Shown here: positions 1 through 8,813 of the stretch, piece after piece
How the letters are laid out: each line of letters begins with the position of its first letter
How positions within the stretch are numbered: the stretch's first letter is position 1
NCBI RefSeq assembly: GCF_028807635.1
Contig: NZ_JARBAX010000001.1
Span: 4,947,501 to 5,011,500 of the forward strand
Direction of reading: 5' to 3'
Length of the DNA: 64,000 nt
Origin: Streptomyces spiramyceticus
GTDB taxonomy: Bacteria > Actinomycetota > Actinomycetes > Streptomycetales > Streptomycetaceae
Notes under the pieces: generated by a model
Told to the model about the DNA's origin: nothing
Seen by the model: the letters and a program-made list of their open reading frames with translations, nothing else
Databases searched by the model: none
Program-made: the position numbers and the translations under genes

Positions 1-61
1 GCGACTGAGCGCTTAAGCCTCACACCGAAATTGAGCGCTTGTTCTTTGAAGGGAGTCAGCC

Positions 62-643
62 ATGGAGCTGACCACTGAGGTGCTGCGGACCATGCCGCCG
101 CAGGACCTGGCCACCCACCTGCCCGCCGTGGTGGGCATGGGTGATGGCATTGGCGTCATTCTCCGCCTGGTCGACACCGACCTGCTGGAGGTGTTCTACG
201 CCGGTGGCTTCACCGCCATTGGCACCCGGGTACTGGAGATCCAGCCGGTGCCGGACCGCGATCAGCAGCTGGACGCCATGCGGACGGCCACCGAAGCCCT
301 GACCATCTGCCGCCGGGTGGCGCTGGAGCAGCACGCCGAACAGCGTGACGTCCATGCTTCCCAACTGGCGGACATCCGGGAGTACGCCATCGAGGCCCAT
401 GAAGACGGCAGCATCTGCCGGGACGGTCTGGACAGCTTCCTCAGCCGGTTCGACCTCACGCCGTACTGCGCGCGGGTCAAGGTGATCTACACCATCACCG
501 GCAGCTACGAGGCTGACCGGACCAACGAAATCGCTGCCCAGCAGGACGCCGAGCTGCACCTGACACCCGACCTGTCGGCCCTGGACGATGTGGATGACTA
601 CACCATCCAGTACGACGTCGCCGTCGAGGTCGAGGAGCTCTAA
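62..643 (+). CDS. Hypothetical protein of integrative-element cluster
   Basis: A 193-residue soluble acidic protein that I do not recognise. It has no signal peptide, no membrane segment and no obvious catalytic motif; its C-terminus is rich in Asp, Glu and Val. The ATG follows a good ribosome binding site, GAAGGGAG at 48-55. Two direct copies of GAGCGCTT (7-14 and 33-40) lie just upstream and may be a binding site. It heads a run of small same-strand genes leading to a DUF932 protein and a serine recombinase, so an accessory role in a phage or integrative element is inferred from position only. Confidence 0.7.
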   Translation: MELTTEVLRTMPPQDLATHLPAVVGMGDGIGVILRLVDTDLLEVFYAGGFTAIGTRVLEIQPVPDRDQQLDAMRTATEALTICRRVALEQHAEQRDVHASQLADIREYAIEAHEDGSICRDGLDSFLSRFDLTPYCARVKVIYTITGSYEADRTNEIAAQQDAELHLTPDLSALDDVDDYTIQYDVAVEVEEL

Positions 644-654
644 GGAGCGCGGCC

Positions 655-882
655 ATGACGTGGATTCCCGACGGACTGGCCGAGGCCTTCGCCGCGGCCT
701 GGACCGACGACATCCTCGTGCGTGACCTGGCCAGTCGGCTCACCTGCATTGAGGTGGAACTGCTGGCCACCGTCCTCAGAGTCTGTGGCGGTGCCCCGGA
801 GTACGGCGACGACTGGATCGGCGCTCACGCCGAGACCGACCAGCCGGGCGACCAGCACTACCGCGGCCCGGCCGCCGCCTGA
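655..882 (+). CDS. Small hypothetical protein
   Basis: A 75-residue protein starting at an ATG with AAGGAG (642-647) seven bases upstream and beginning 11 bases after the preceding stop, so it is probably in the same operon. It is mixed alpha-helical and acidic, with two cysteines and no recognised domain. A GC-rich hairpin follows its stop. Coding is supported by the ribosome binding site and spacing, not by a family match. Confidence 0.6.
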   Translation: MTWIPDGLAEAFAAAWTDDILVRDLASRLTCIEVELLATVLRVCGGAPEYGDDWIGAHAETDQPGDQHYRGPAAA

Positions 883-918
883 CAGCACCTTTACCAACCA
901 CCCACGTACCAACGGGCC

Positions 919-940
919 CCCGGCGCAATCCAGCGCCGGG
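919..940 (+). terminator. Hairpin between small ORF and DUF932 gene
   Basis: CCCGGCGC (919-926) pairs perfectly with GCGCCGGG (933-940) around a 6-base loop, followed by a C/T-rich stretch without a clean U run. It may attenuate transcription between the two genes. Confidence 0.45.
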
Positions 941-983
941 TGCTCCCTTCCCATGTCCACCACCACCTGGAAGGGGCGCCTCC

Positions 984-1967
984 ATGCCCGCCAATGTGGA
1001 ATCGATGTTCTCCGTCAGGGAAATGCCCTGGCACCGCGAGGGGTTGGTCCTCGACCAGCACCCGACTACCTGGGACGAGGCTCGCCGCCTGGCTGGCCTG
1101 ACCTGGGACCCCATTACTGAGCCCGTCTACGAGCTGAGTGGCGTCGACGAGGCCGGCCAACCGCTGTACGCCCCCATTGAGGGTTGGCAGCGCATCGCTC
1201 GGTCCGACACCAGCGCCACGCTGTGGATCAACCGGGAAACGTACGCCGTTATCGATCACGGCGAGATGGGCGAGCTGGTGGAAGCCGTCCTGGCCCAGCC
1301 CAACGTCCAGTGGGAAACCGCTGGCGTTTTGGACCAAGGCCGCTCGGTCTGGTGCCTGGCCCTGCTGGACGAACCAATCCAGCTGCCCGGCGACGACACC
1401 GTCACCTTGCCGTACCTGGCCATCACCAACCGGCACGGCCAACCCGGTGGCTGCACCCTGCGGGCCACCGCCGTTCGCATCGTCTGCGGCAACACCTTCC
1501 GCGCCGCCGAGCTGGAAGGCGACCGCACCGGTACGACCTTCTCGTTCATCCACAAGCGGGGCTGGCGCAACCGCCTGGAAGAAGCCCGCCAGGCCGTCAC
1601 CGGCGCTCGCGCTGAGATGCGGGCCTACGAGGAGCTGGCCCGTGAACTGCTGGCGCTGCCCATCTCTACCCGGCAACGTGAGCTGTTCATAGCCGAGTTC
1701 ATTCCCATGCCGCCGGATGGACTGGTGACTGACCGCGTCGCCAGAAACGTTGAGGAGGCGCGAAAGGCCATCCGAGACATTCTGGCGTCCCCAACGTCGG
1801 TTTCGGTCTCACACACGGCCTACGGGCTCGTACAGGCCGCAGGCGAGTACCTGGATCACGTCCGCCGCTCCCGCACCTGGGAGACCAAACTCAACCGCAC
1901 GCTCATCCGGCCCGAGCCGCTGAAGGCTCAGGCGCTGAAGTTGGTACGGGAGGTGGTGCGGGTCTGA
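984..1967 (+). CDS. DUF932 (phage/plasmid-like) protein
   Basis: A 327-residue protein resembling the DUF932 phage/plasmid-like family common on actinobacterial phages, plasmids and integrative elements. The N-terminus has the typical opening with PWHREGL around residues 14-20, and the middle has the CTLRATAVRIVCGNT block (about residues 158-172) that marks the family. The biochemical function of the family is not established. The ATG has GGAAGGGG at 969-976. It is followed by a strong hairpin terminator. Confidence 0.8.
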   Translation: MPANVESMFSVREMPWHREGLVLDQHPTTWDEARRLAGLTWDPITEPVYELSGVDEAGQPLYAPIEGWQRIARSDTSATLWINRETYAVIDHGEMGELVEAVLAQPNVQWETAGVLDQGRSVWCLALLDEPIQLPGDDTVTLPYLAITNRHGQPGGCTLRATAVRIVCGNTFRAAELEGDRTGTTFSFIHKRGWRNRLEEARQAVTGARAEMRAYEELARELLALPISTRQRELFIAEFIPMPPDGLVTDRVARNVEEARKAIRDILASPTSVSVSHTAYGLVQAAGEYLDHVRRSRTWETKLNRTLIRPEPLKAQALKLVREVVRV

Positions 1968-1992
1968 CGAGCATCTGATAACCCCTACTACG

Positions 1993-2018
1993 CCCGGATC
2001 GGCTTCTGCCGATCCGGG
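1993..2018 (+). terminator. Strong hairpin terminator after DUF932 gene
   Basis: A perfect 11-bp stem, CCCGGATCGGC (1993-2003) with GCCGATCCGGG (2008-2018), has a TTCT loop and is followed by TTCTCTC. Confidence 0.8.
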
Positions 2019-2052
2019 TTCTCTCATCTATATACGCAAAGGAGGTCTACGC

Positions 2053-2271
2053 ATGTCTAAAAACCCCCGGACTCACGCTCAGCGCCTGGACGAACTTCAG
2101 GACATCATTCGCACTGAATACGGTCGAGAGTACGACCCAACAGAAGTGTCGGAGATTGCTGACTGGCTGACAGGGTTCTATACGACCCTGATTAAGCTAG
2201 CCGCCCAACGTCGAGTCGCTGAGCGCGAGCCCGCCATCACTAACGAAGGACAACCCTTGGAGCAGCTGTGA
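2053..2271 (+). CDS. Small hypothetical protein upstream of recombinase
   Basis: A 72-residue charged helical protein with a near-perfect ribosome binding site, AAAGGAGG at 2038-2045, seven bases before the ATG. No family recognised. It lies directly upstream of the serine recombinase and could be a recombination directionality factor or a regulator, but that rests on position and size only. Confidence 0.65.
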   Translation: MSKNPRTHAQRLDELQDIIRTEYGREYDPTEVSEIADWLTGFYTTLIKLAAQRRVAEREPAITNEGQPLEQL

Positions 2272-2311
2272 AAATGGCGCATAATGATCATGCGGGGAAC
2301 CAATTAACCCA

Positions 2312-2328
2312 TCCGACTGCAAGTCGGA
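2312..2328. repeat. Palindrome upstream of recombinase
   Basis: TCCGACT, GCA, AGTCGGA form a perfect 7-bp inverted repeat just upstream of the recombinase ribosome binding site. It could be an operator, part of the attachment site or a leader hairpin. It also has the shape of a Cys anticodon arm, but the rest of a tRNA is missing. Confidence 0.5.
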
Positions 2329-2340
2329 GAAGGAGGTTCT

Positions 2341-3960
2341 ACGAGTAACAATGACAAATTACCATTAGCTGTCATCCTCGTCAGGGTGTCAAGCAAAGAG
2401 CAGGAGCAAGAGGGCTACTCACTGGAAGCCCAGGAGCGTTACCAGCGCGACTACTGTGGACGGGCCGGACTAGCAGTCGATAAGGTCTTCTATATTTCGG
2501 AAAGTGCATCGAAAGCCGATCAGCGGAACACGTTCAACGAGACGATGAAGTATCTCAACAGACGTAAGATCGTGCACTTCGTTTGCGAAAAGGTTGACCG
2601 CCTGCTGCGTAACTTCAAAGACACCGTCATGGTCGAAGACTGGTTGGCCGCCGATGAGACCCGACGCCTGCATCTCCCCAAGAACTCACTAGTACTGCAT
2701 AAAAGCTCATCTTCGCAGGACAAGTTTGTTTGGGGTATGCACGTCGTGGTAGCGAAAAACTACACCGACAATCTGAGCGAGGAGGTCCGTAAAGGCCAAC
2801 TTGAGAAGCTACGTCGCGGCTGGCTTCCCGGCGTGCCACCACCTGGATACGAAAACGTCGGTCTTGACGGCAAGAAAGTGCAGCGCATAGTTCCAGCTAC
2901 CGCAGGGCTCGTGGTGAGACTGTTCAAACTGGCTGCCACGGGACAGCATACGTTGACGTCGCTGACAGAAGAGATGGCGCAAGCTGGCCTACTCAACGAG
3001 CAAGGCAAACCGCTGAGCCGCAGCATGGTCCACCGGATATTACGAAACCCATATTACGTGGGCCTGATCCGCTGGAAGGGCCTGTCGTACGCGGGCAGTC
3101 ACGAGCCGCTCATCTCCAATGACCTCTTTGAACGGGCGGTGCGAGCCACCACCAGGCCCCGCAAGGACGGGCATCGGTTCCGCAAACACCGACCTTTGTT
3201 CCAGGGACTGGTTATCTGTGCCACGTGCAGGCGGCGACTTATCTGGGAGACCCAAAAAGGTCACTGGTACGGCAAGTGCCCCAAGGTGCGCTCATGTGGT
3301 CGTAGTCGATTTGTGCGAGAAGAGACCATGGAGGCGCTGGTCGTATCTCATTTTCAAGCGCTCAAATCTCCCAGTCCGCGGCTCGTCAGCTGGTTGCGGG
3401 AGGGATTGGAGAGTGTTATGGAAAGCGAGTTCGCCGGTATTCAAGCGGCTCTACGGCAGCTGAGTGACCGGGAGACCCAGCTGGAGACCCAGCGGGCAAC
3501 TCTTTATGATGACCGACTCGAAGGTCGTATCGGTGTGGAACTCTACGACGCGCGAGCCGCCAAGCTAAACGTCGAACGAGCAGAGATCAGACGGCGTAGA
3601 GCCCAGCTCGAATCGAATGACACGTCATACCTTGAGGCCGGGTTGAACTTCCTCACCTTGGCTCAAAACGTAGCGCTTGAGTATCAGGGATCACGTGATA
3701 TCTCGCACAAGCGGAAGCTGATTGGCGAGTTTTTCGATGAGCTCTTACTCGATGGAGAGCGACTCGAAGGTACCTACAATGAGCGCGCCCGCTGGGCGCT
3801 ACGCGAAGTCGTGAGCTTGAAAGTGCCCTCAAATGGCAAAATCGAACCGCCCGATTATGGCTCTGCAAAAGAAAAAAGAGCCTGTTCTGAGACTCTGAAT
3901 CCTACTTGGCTGAGACTCCGAGACACTATTCGAACTACCTTCATGGCAGATTGTCAATAG
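2341..3960 (+). CDS. Large serine recombinase (integrase), start codon irregular
   Basis: Large serine integrase that would catalyse site-specific integration and excision. The order is N-terminal resolvase domain (VRVSSKEQ catalytic block, later EKVDRLLRN), recombinase domain, zinc ribbon (CATC and a second Cys pair around 3221-3300) and a C-terminal coiled coil. The first canonical start is GTG 2386, but starting there removes the catalytic Arg just before Ser and the first beta strand. The open frame reaches back to 2308 and contains no ATG, GTG or TTG before 2386; GGAGAAGGAGG (2326-2336) sits 4 bases before ACG 2341, which aligns with where the start should be. At least three TTA codons are present, two within the first ten codons, implying bldA dependence in Streptomyces. 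GC is lower than in neighbours. Confidence 0.8.
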   Translation, partial: TSNNDKLPLAVILVRVSSKEQEQEGYSLEAQERYQRDYCGRAGLAVDKVFYISESASKADQRNTFNETMKYLNRRKIVHFVCEKVDRLLRNFKDTVMVEDWLAADETRRLHLPKNSLVLHKSSSSQDKFVWGMHVVVAKNYTDNLSEEVRKGQLEKLRRGWLPGVPPPGYENVGLDGKKVQRIVPATAGLVVRLFKLAATGQHTLTSLTEEMAQAGLLNEQGKPLSRSMVHRILRNPYYVGLIRWKGLSYAGSHEPLISNDLFERAVRATTRPRKDGHRFRKHRPLFQGLVICATCRRRLIWETQKGHWYGKCPKVRSCGRSRFVREETMEALVVSHFQALKSPSPRLVSWLREGLESVMESEFAGIQAALRQLSDRETQLETQRATLYDDRLEGRIGVELYDARAAKLNVERAEIRRRRAQLESNDTSYLEAGLNFLTLAQNVALEYQGSRDISHKRKLIGEFFDELLLDGERLEGTYNERARWALREVVSLKVPSNGKIEPPDYGSAKEKRACSETLNPTWLRLRDTIRTTFMADCQ

Positions 3961-4066
3961 CCCGTATCTGTTGAAGGCGCCAATGCTTCGTCGCTTTTGG
4001 GAGTCAGCTAGCTGGTTGCGGATCAGTTCCCCGCCTGATCTCGCATGCACTAGAACTCCGTGATCC

Positions 4067-4101
4067 AGAGCCCCGGACGGTGTCATGACCGCCGGGGCTC
4101 T
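4067..4101 (+). terminator. Terminator after recombinase
   Basis: AGAGCCCCGG (4067-4076) pairs perfectly with CCGGGGCTCT (4092-4101), followed by TTGTTTTA. The rest of 3961-4355 shows no gene. Confidence 0.8.
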
Positions 4102-4355
4102 GTTGTTTTACCGCAAGACAGCGCTGACAGCGTGGCGGGGAGCACCTCACGCTCCGGGCGGCCCACTTCGGTCGATGAGACCTTCGTCGATCCCGCCTGC
4201 CGGACGCGCGCCCTGGTAGCTACCGTCGCGTAACTTATGTCATCTTGTCGAAAGGTAGCGCCGGTATGACGTTGGTCTTTGTACCCTGTACAGACATCAT
4301 GTGATCACGGCGCTGCCTTGATGGACGGGGCTAATTGTCTGGGAAGCGGACCGCC

Positions 4356-4384
4356 GATACAGGATGTTCCGAATTGCGTATAAT
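4356..4384 (+). promoter_or_regulatory. Candidate sigma-70 type promoter for Gabija operon
   Basis: A perfect -10 hexamer TATAAT (4379-4384) lies about 40 bases before the gajA start, with a weak -35 GATACA at 4356-4361 and a 17-base spacer. Confidence 0.5.
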
Positions 4385-4424
4385 GGTGAACATGGCTAAC
4401 GGGTGGTGACCCGGTGGAGGCGCT

Positions 4425-6395
4425 TTGTCAGACAACGCGGGCATGTTCGTACGCAGTCTCACCGTGAAGAACTTTCGTTCATGCCGTGATTTGACTGTCG
4501 AGCTACAGCCTGACATCACGCTGCTGGTCGGAGAAAACAACTCCGGTAAATCCAACATTATTGAGGCGCTGCGCCTCGCTACGACAGCGCTGAACCCACG
4601 CAGTACACGCTGGTTCGATGAAACCGACCGGGCGCACGGGCGGGAGCACCTGGACGTTGAGTTCGGGCTGGAGCTGGATGGCCTGACCTCGATCCAACAA
4701 TCGCAGTACATCGCCGCGCTTGATGTGAACACGAAGCGCGCGTACTACTCCGCAAGCTACCGACCGCGCGGTATAGAGATGCGTCGGCCTCGGCCTGTTT
4801 ACACGGCGGGACTCACGAAGGGGCTGGACGCGGAGCCTGAGAAGCGTGAGCAGATCACACACGTCTATCTGGCACCCCTCCGGGACGCGCAACGAGAGCT
4901 GGGGTCCGCCGACGGCAACCGTCTCATGCGGGTGATCCAGCAGCTCACGGACGAGGACGAACAAGCCGACTTCCTCGGCAAGGCCAACAAGGCGTTCAGC
5001 GAACTGCACGACGATCCCGTCCTGGCCAAGACGTCCAGCGCCATCCAAGCGCACCTCACCGGTCTGACGCAGGCCGTCCGCGGCCAGCACGTCAATGTGA
5101 CCTTCCAAGACTACGAACTCAGCCGGCTGACCCGCTCCCTCCGCGTGAAGATGGCGGAGCATGGCATCGATCCGGCCGACCTGGCGGATTCGGGGCTTGG
5201 GTATGCGAACCTGCTGTACATCGCCACTGTCATCCTGGAGCTGTCGAAAGCCAAGGAGTCGGAGCTGACGCTCTTCCTGGTCGAGGAACCGGAGGCACAT
5301 CTCCATCCCCAGCTCCAAGCTGTGCTGCTTGACTATCTCCAAGAACAGGCCCGCACCTCAGCCCGAGACGACAGTCAGGTGCGAGCCGGCCGCATCCAGG
5401 TCGTGGCCACCACTCATTCCGCTCACTTGGCCAGCGCCGTCGGCATCGAGAAGGTGGTCGCCCTGCGAAGCCGCGTGGCCGTCGACGAGGTGACGGTCGA
5501 AGGCCAGACGGATTCCCTCAAGCGCAACATCACTCAGCCGATCCCGCTAGGGCGTCTCCCCCTCGATGAACACAGCCGTCGCAAGATCAACCAGTATCTG
5601 GACGCGACCAGGGCAGGCATCCTCTTCGCTCGCAAGGTGGTGCTTGTCGAGGGCATCGCCGAAGCCGTGCTGTTGCCAGTGATCGCGAAGCACGGCCTGT
5701 ACAAGGGCGATGACAAGGAAGCGCAGCGGAAGCGCCGAGCCTTCCAGGCGGTCTCAATCGTCAACGTTGGCAGCGTCGACTTCACGCCCTACATCAAGCT
5801 GCTCTTGGGCGAGGTCAACGGCTGCCGGCTGCTCGATCAGCTCGTCGTCATTACCGATGCTGACCCGGAGCTCCCGAAGGAGGCCGAAGACACCCAGGAC
5901 AGTGAGGCGGATGCCGTCGGCCGCCCGGCTGACGGTGAGACGTCCCAAGACGATGCGAGCGATCCGGACGACGAAGACGATGACGCCGACGAAGACACCT
6001 CGGTCTCGAATCGCCGGGTTGACCTAGAGGCCACGGCGGAAGAGCTCGGAGCGGCCGACCGGTTGGTGATCGCCGAAGCCCAGTACACGCTGGAAGCCGA
6101 TCTGCTGAAGCCGGCAGGCAATGAGGCACTGCTGAGAACGGCCTACCTGAGTCAGCATCCGCGGTCAGTCAAGCACTGGAACACGATCATGGCGGCCGAG
6201 GAGCCAGCGTTCGCCTTCTACAAGAAGCTGCGCAAGAACAAGAAGTTCATCGGCAAGGGCGAGTTCGCTCATGACGTGGCGATCGCTCTGGAGGACGGCG
6301 CTCAGTTCGAGGCCCCAAGCTACTTGCAGGAGGCCATCGAGCGAGCGTTGTCCGACGCTCCTGCCCAGCCGGAGAGCGACCTTGGAACTCACTGA
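4425..6395 (+). CDS. gajA: Gabija GajA: OLD-family ATPase with TOPRIM nuclease
   Basis: GajA is the nuclease half of the Gabija anti-phage system; in studied members nucleotide depletion during infection releases its DNA-cleaving activity. The 656 residues show an N-terminal ABC-type ATPase (Walker A GENNSGKS at 36-43, signature-like DSGLGYANLL near 255, Walker B LTLFLVEEPEAH near 282) and a C-terminal TOPRIM domain (VLVEG near 407, TDADPE near 474). Between TOPRIM motifs there is an unusual run of Asp/Glu, about residues 485-530, making it longer than the roughly 580-residue prototype. The start is TTG after GGTGGAGG (4413-4420); ATG 4443 is an alternative. The next gene overlaps it by 14 bases, which fits a GajAB operon. 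Confidence 0.88.
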   Translation: MSDNAGMFVRSLTVKNFRSCRDLTVELQPDITLLVGENNSGKSNIIEALRLATTALNPRSTRWFDETDRAHGREHLDVEFGLELDGLTSIQQSQYIAALDVNTKRAYYSASYRPRGIEMRRPRPVYTAGLTKGLDAEPEKREQITHVYLAPLRDAQRELGSADGNRLMRVIQQLTDEDEQADFLGKANKAFSELHDDPVLAKTSSAIQAHLTGLTQAVRGQHVNVTFQDYELSRLTRSLRVKMAEHGIDPADLADSGLGYANLLYIATVILELSKAKESELTLFLVEEPEAHLHPQLQAVLLDYLQEQARTSARDDSQVRAGRIQVVATTHSAHLASAVGIEKVVALRSRVAVDEVTVEGQTDSLKRNITQPIPLGRLPLDEHSRRKINQYLDATRAGILFARKVVLVEGIAEAVLLPVIAKHGLYKGDDKEAQRKRRAFQAVSIVNVGSVDFTPYIKLLLGEVNGCRLLDQLVVITDADPELPKEAEDTQDSEADAVGRPADGETSQDDASDPDDEDDDADEDTSVSNRRVDLEATAEELGAADRLVIAEAQYTLEADLLKPAGNEALLRTAYLSQHPRSVKHWNTIMAAEEPAFAFYKKLRKNKKFIGKGEFAHDVAIALEDGAQFEAPSYLQEAIERALSDAPAQPESDLGTH

Positions 6396-8124
6396 AGACC
6401 AGAAGCACTTGGTTGAAGACCTGTCCGGCAGTGCCTTCGTCATCGCCTGCCCGGGGGCTGGCAAGACGAGGGCGGTGGTAGCCCGCTACCTGAGGCGTAC
6501 CGAGCAAGAGCCTCGTAAGGGGATTGCCCTGGTCTCCTTCACCAACGCGGCCATCGACGAAGTGCGTCGCCGGTGCGGGGACCAGGAGCCCACTAAGGCT
6601 CCCCACTTCGTTGGTACCTTCGACAGCTTCATCCACCGCTTCCTAGTGGCACCGCTGTACCGCGCGATCTACGACGTCAGCCCACGACTGATCCAGTCGT
6701 GGAAGGACACCAAGGCGTCCAAGTTCCGGCTGGCGGTCAATCTCCGCATACCTGATGTTGAGCTGTCTTGGTTCGACTTCGACATTGACGGGCGTGCCAC
6801 GCTCCGCATCGACCGGGTACCCACACGAGCTGGCCAACAGCTGATCGGGCTGTTGCAGGGCAGCCGCCGTGGCGAGGCCGAGACTCGTGCCAGCGGTATC
6901 TACCGAGCTCTCCTCCAAGCCGGGACGGTCAGCTGCGACGCTTCCCGTTTCCTGGCCAGCGCCTGGCTTGCTGATCCGCGTACGCGGGCGCTCATCCAGC
7001 CGTTGATCACGGACCGCTTCACCGAAGTGATTGTGGACGAGGCGCAGGACTGCGGCGACGAGGAACTAACAATTTTGCAGTTTCTGCGCGACTGTGGCGT
7101 AGACATCCTCCTCGTCGGGGATCTAGATCAGTCGATCTACGAGTTTCGGCGAGCGGTACCAGAGAGGGTGGCAGCCTTCGCCGCCACGCTGCCGAACCGG
7201 CTGGCACTGGTCGACAACTTCCGCAGCTCTCCGGCCATCTGCGCTATGAATTCGGCTCTCCGGGTGGGTGCAGTGCCTGACCTTGCTCGGGGCCCCTATG
7301 CCCAGAGTAAGGTCCCTGTTCAGGTCATCAGCTACAACAGGACCCAGAGCATCGCGGCGGACGTGCTGGCGACAGCCGAGAAGCACGGCCTGATGGCCGA
7401 CGAAACGATCATTGTGTCTCACGGGACTGCCGACGTGCTGCGGGCGGCGGGGGTCAAGGCCAGTGACGCGGTTGGCACCAACCGTGTGGCGGCGATTGTG
7501 GACGCCGGCTACAAGCTCCGCAGCAGCAGCGATGGCAAGTCGCGGGTAGCAGCCCTGGAACGGGTCGAGCGTGACCTGGTGGAAGCGGCGGTGGGGGGCA
7601 GCCTGGACCACAAGTCGCTGGAGGCCGTGTGCGAGGAACACAGCATCGAACGACGTTGGCTCCGCGACGCCACGATGCGGCTGTGCCAGGCCCTTGACCC
7701 GCACGGGATGACCGCCGCGCAGTTCAGCGCGGCAGTGAGAGCACGGGTCACCGGTCTCGACTGGCCCCCGCACCTCACGGTGAGCAGCTCCCTCTTCAGA
7801 GCGCCGGCCGCGGGTAAGTGGTCAGAGCTGCTGAAGAGCGAGGTCAGCGCGGTTCTCCCCTTCTCCACGATCCACGGAGCCAAGGGCTTGGAGTTTCCGG
7901 CGGTAGCGCTCGTGCTGTCTGACCGGCTACGCAAGGACGACACCACCCAGCGAACGGTCTTGGACGACTGGGAACAGGGCTACGGAACAGAAGCTCGGCG
8001 AGTGCTCTATGTGGGCGCATCACGGGCTCAGCAGCTGCTCATGCTGGTTGTCCCTGCGGCACACAGGGAGCGCGTATGCCGTCTGCTCGCCCGAGACGCG
8101 GTGCCGTTCATCGAGACGCCGTGA
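6382..8124 (+). CDS. gajB: Gabija GajB: UvrD/PcrA-like helicase
   Basis: Superfamily 1 helicase-like partner of GajA. From the start: Q-motif region, Walker A CPGAGKT near residue 24, SFTNAA, Walker B VIVDEAQDC, GDLDQSIYEFR, the NFRSS motif and the C-terminal STIHGAKGLEF motif, all in UvrD order. The TTG at 6382 is preceded by GGAGAG (6371-6376) and overlaps the gajA stop, as expected for coupled translation; an ATG at 6271 lies far inside gajA and is less likely. At 580 residues it is somewhat longer than the prototype GajB. Together with gajA this is a complete, apparently intact defence operon. Confidence 0.88.
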   Translation: MELTEDQKHLVEDLSGSAFVIACPGAGKTRAVVARYLRRTEQEPRKGIALVSFTNAAIDEVRRRCGDQEPTKAPHFVGTFDSFIHRFLVAPLYRAIYDVSPRLIQSWKDTKASKFRLAVNLRIPDVELSWFDFDIDGRATLRIDRVPTRAGQQLIGLLQGSRRGEAETRASGIYRALLQAGTVSCDASRFLASAWLADPRTRALIQPLITDRFTEVIVDEAQDCGDEELTILQFLRDCGVDILLVGDLDQSIYEFRRAVPERVAAFAATLPNRLALVDNFRSSPAICAMNSALRVGAVPDLARGPYAQSKVPVQVISYNRTQSIAADVLATAEKHGLMADETIIVSHGTADVLRAAGVKASDAVGTNRVAAIVDAGYKLRSSSDGKSRVAALERVERDLVEAAVGGSLDHKSLEAVCEEHSIERRWLRDATMRLCQALDPHGMTAAQFSAAVRARVTGLDWPPHLTVSSSLFRAPAAGKWSELLKSEVSAVLPFSTIHGAKGLEFPAVALVLSDRLRKDDTTQRTVLDDWEQGYGTEARRVLYVGASRAQQLLMLVVPAAHRERVCRLLARDAVPFIETP

Positions 8125-8234
8125 GATCTCGAACTACCTGACTCAACAAGAGAGCCGCTGATGTACTTCCAGTTTGACTCGTACGGGCTGAATGTGACGT
8201 CGGCCAGAAACACGGTCGGGTTGCTGGCCGGCCG

Positions 8235-8459
8235 AAGAACACACCCGGGTTCGTCATCCTGCCCCGCCGCTGGGTGGTCGAGCGGTCGCTCGCCTGGATC
8301 ATGCACGCCCGCAGACACGCACGCGACTACGAACGGCTCATCCAACACTCGGAATCGTTGATCACCTGGGCCGCGATCACGCTCATGACCAGGCGAGTCA
8401 CCCGCCGACAGTCCCGCCGCAGCGGACAGCCGGCATCACGCGAGAACGACCGGGACTGA
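8235..8459 (+). pseudogene. IS5-family transposase, C-terminal remnant
   Basis: Only the C-terminal part of a DDE transposase remains: [13 protein letters not shown] followed by [22 protein letters not shown], the typical ending of the IS5-type family. There is no N-terminal half and no start. It begins abruptly about 110 bases after gajB, so it may mark an old insertion or deletion edge of the defence island. A related tail occurs on the other strand near 31.6 kb. Confidence 0.75.
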
Positions 8460-8813
8460 CGTTCACCCGGACCATCGCCGCCCCGGTTTCACCACGATCG
8501 CGGCCCGAACACTCTCCCACGGCAGCACCCAGCACGACACCTCGCAGCAGTGGGTGATCACATCAGACGGCCTGCCGGGTCCCCCGCCGGGGTCGTCGTG
8601 CCGGTCGGCCGTCGCGCGCACGACCAGGTCCAGGACGTCGTCCAGGGCGAGGCCGCGAAGCTGACACGGCGGCGCGTGCAGCCGTTTCTCAAAGCAAGCC
8701 AGCCGGGTCCGCGGCATCCAGGCCGATGCCGAAAGGCTCTACGAGGTCTTCAAACGCGACTACCTTCACCAGCTCCCGCAGGTTGAGAGTCTCTGCGACT
8801 TCCGCCAGCACGC
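8460..8813. other. Region without a recognised gene
   Basis: Short open frames exist on both strands but none has a convincing ribosome binding site or family resemblance; probably remnant DNA between the IS5 tail and the LysR gene. Confidence 0.4.

Noticed and set aside
2286..2360. tRNA-Cys-like sequence (anticodon arm with GCA)
   Set aside because: Only the 17-base arm fits; no acceptor stem, D arm or T arm can be paired.
6271..6381. Earlier ATG start for gajB
   Set aside because: Would lie deep within gajA; TTG 6382 has an RBS and matches the family N-terminus.
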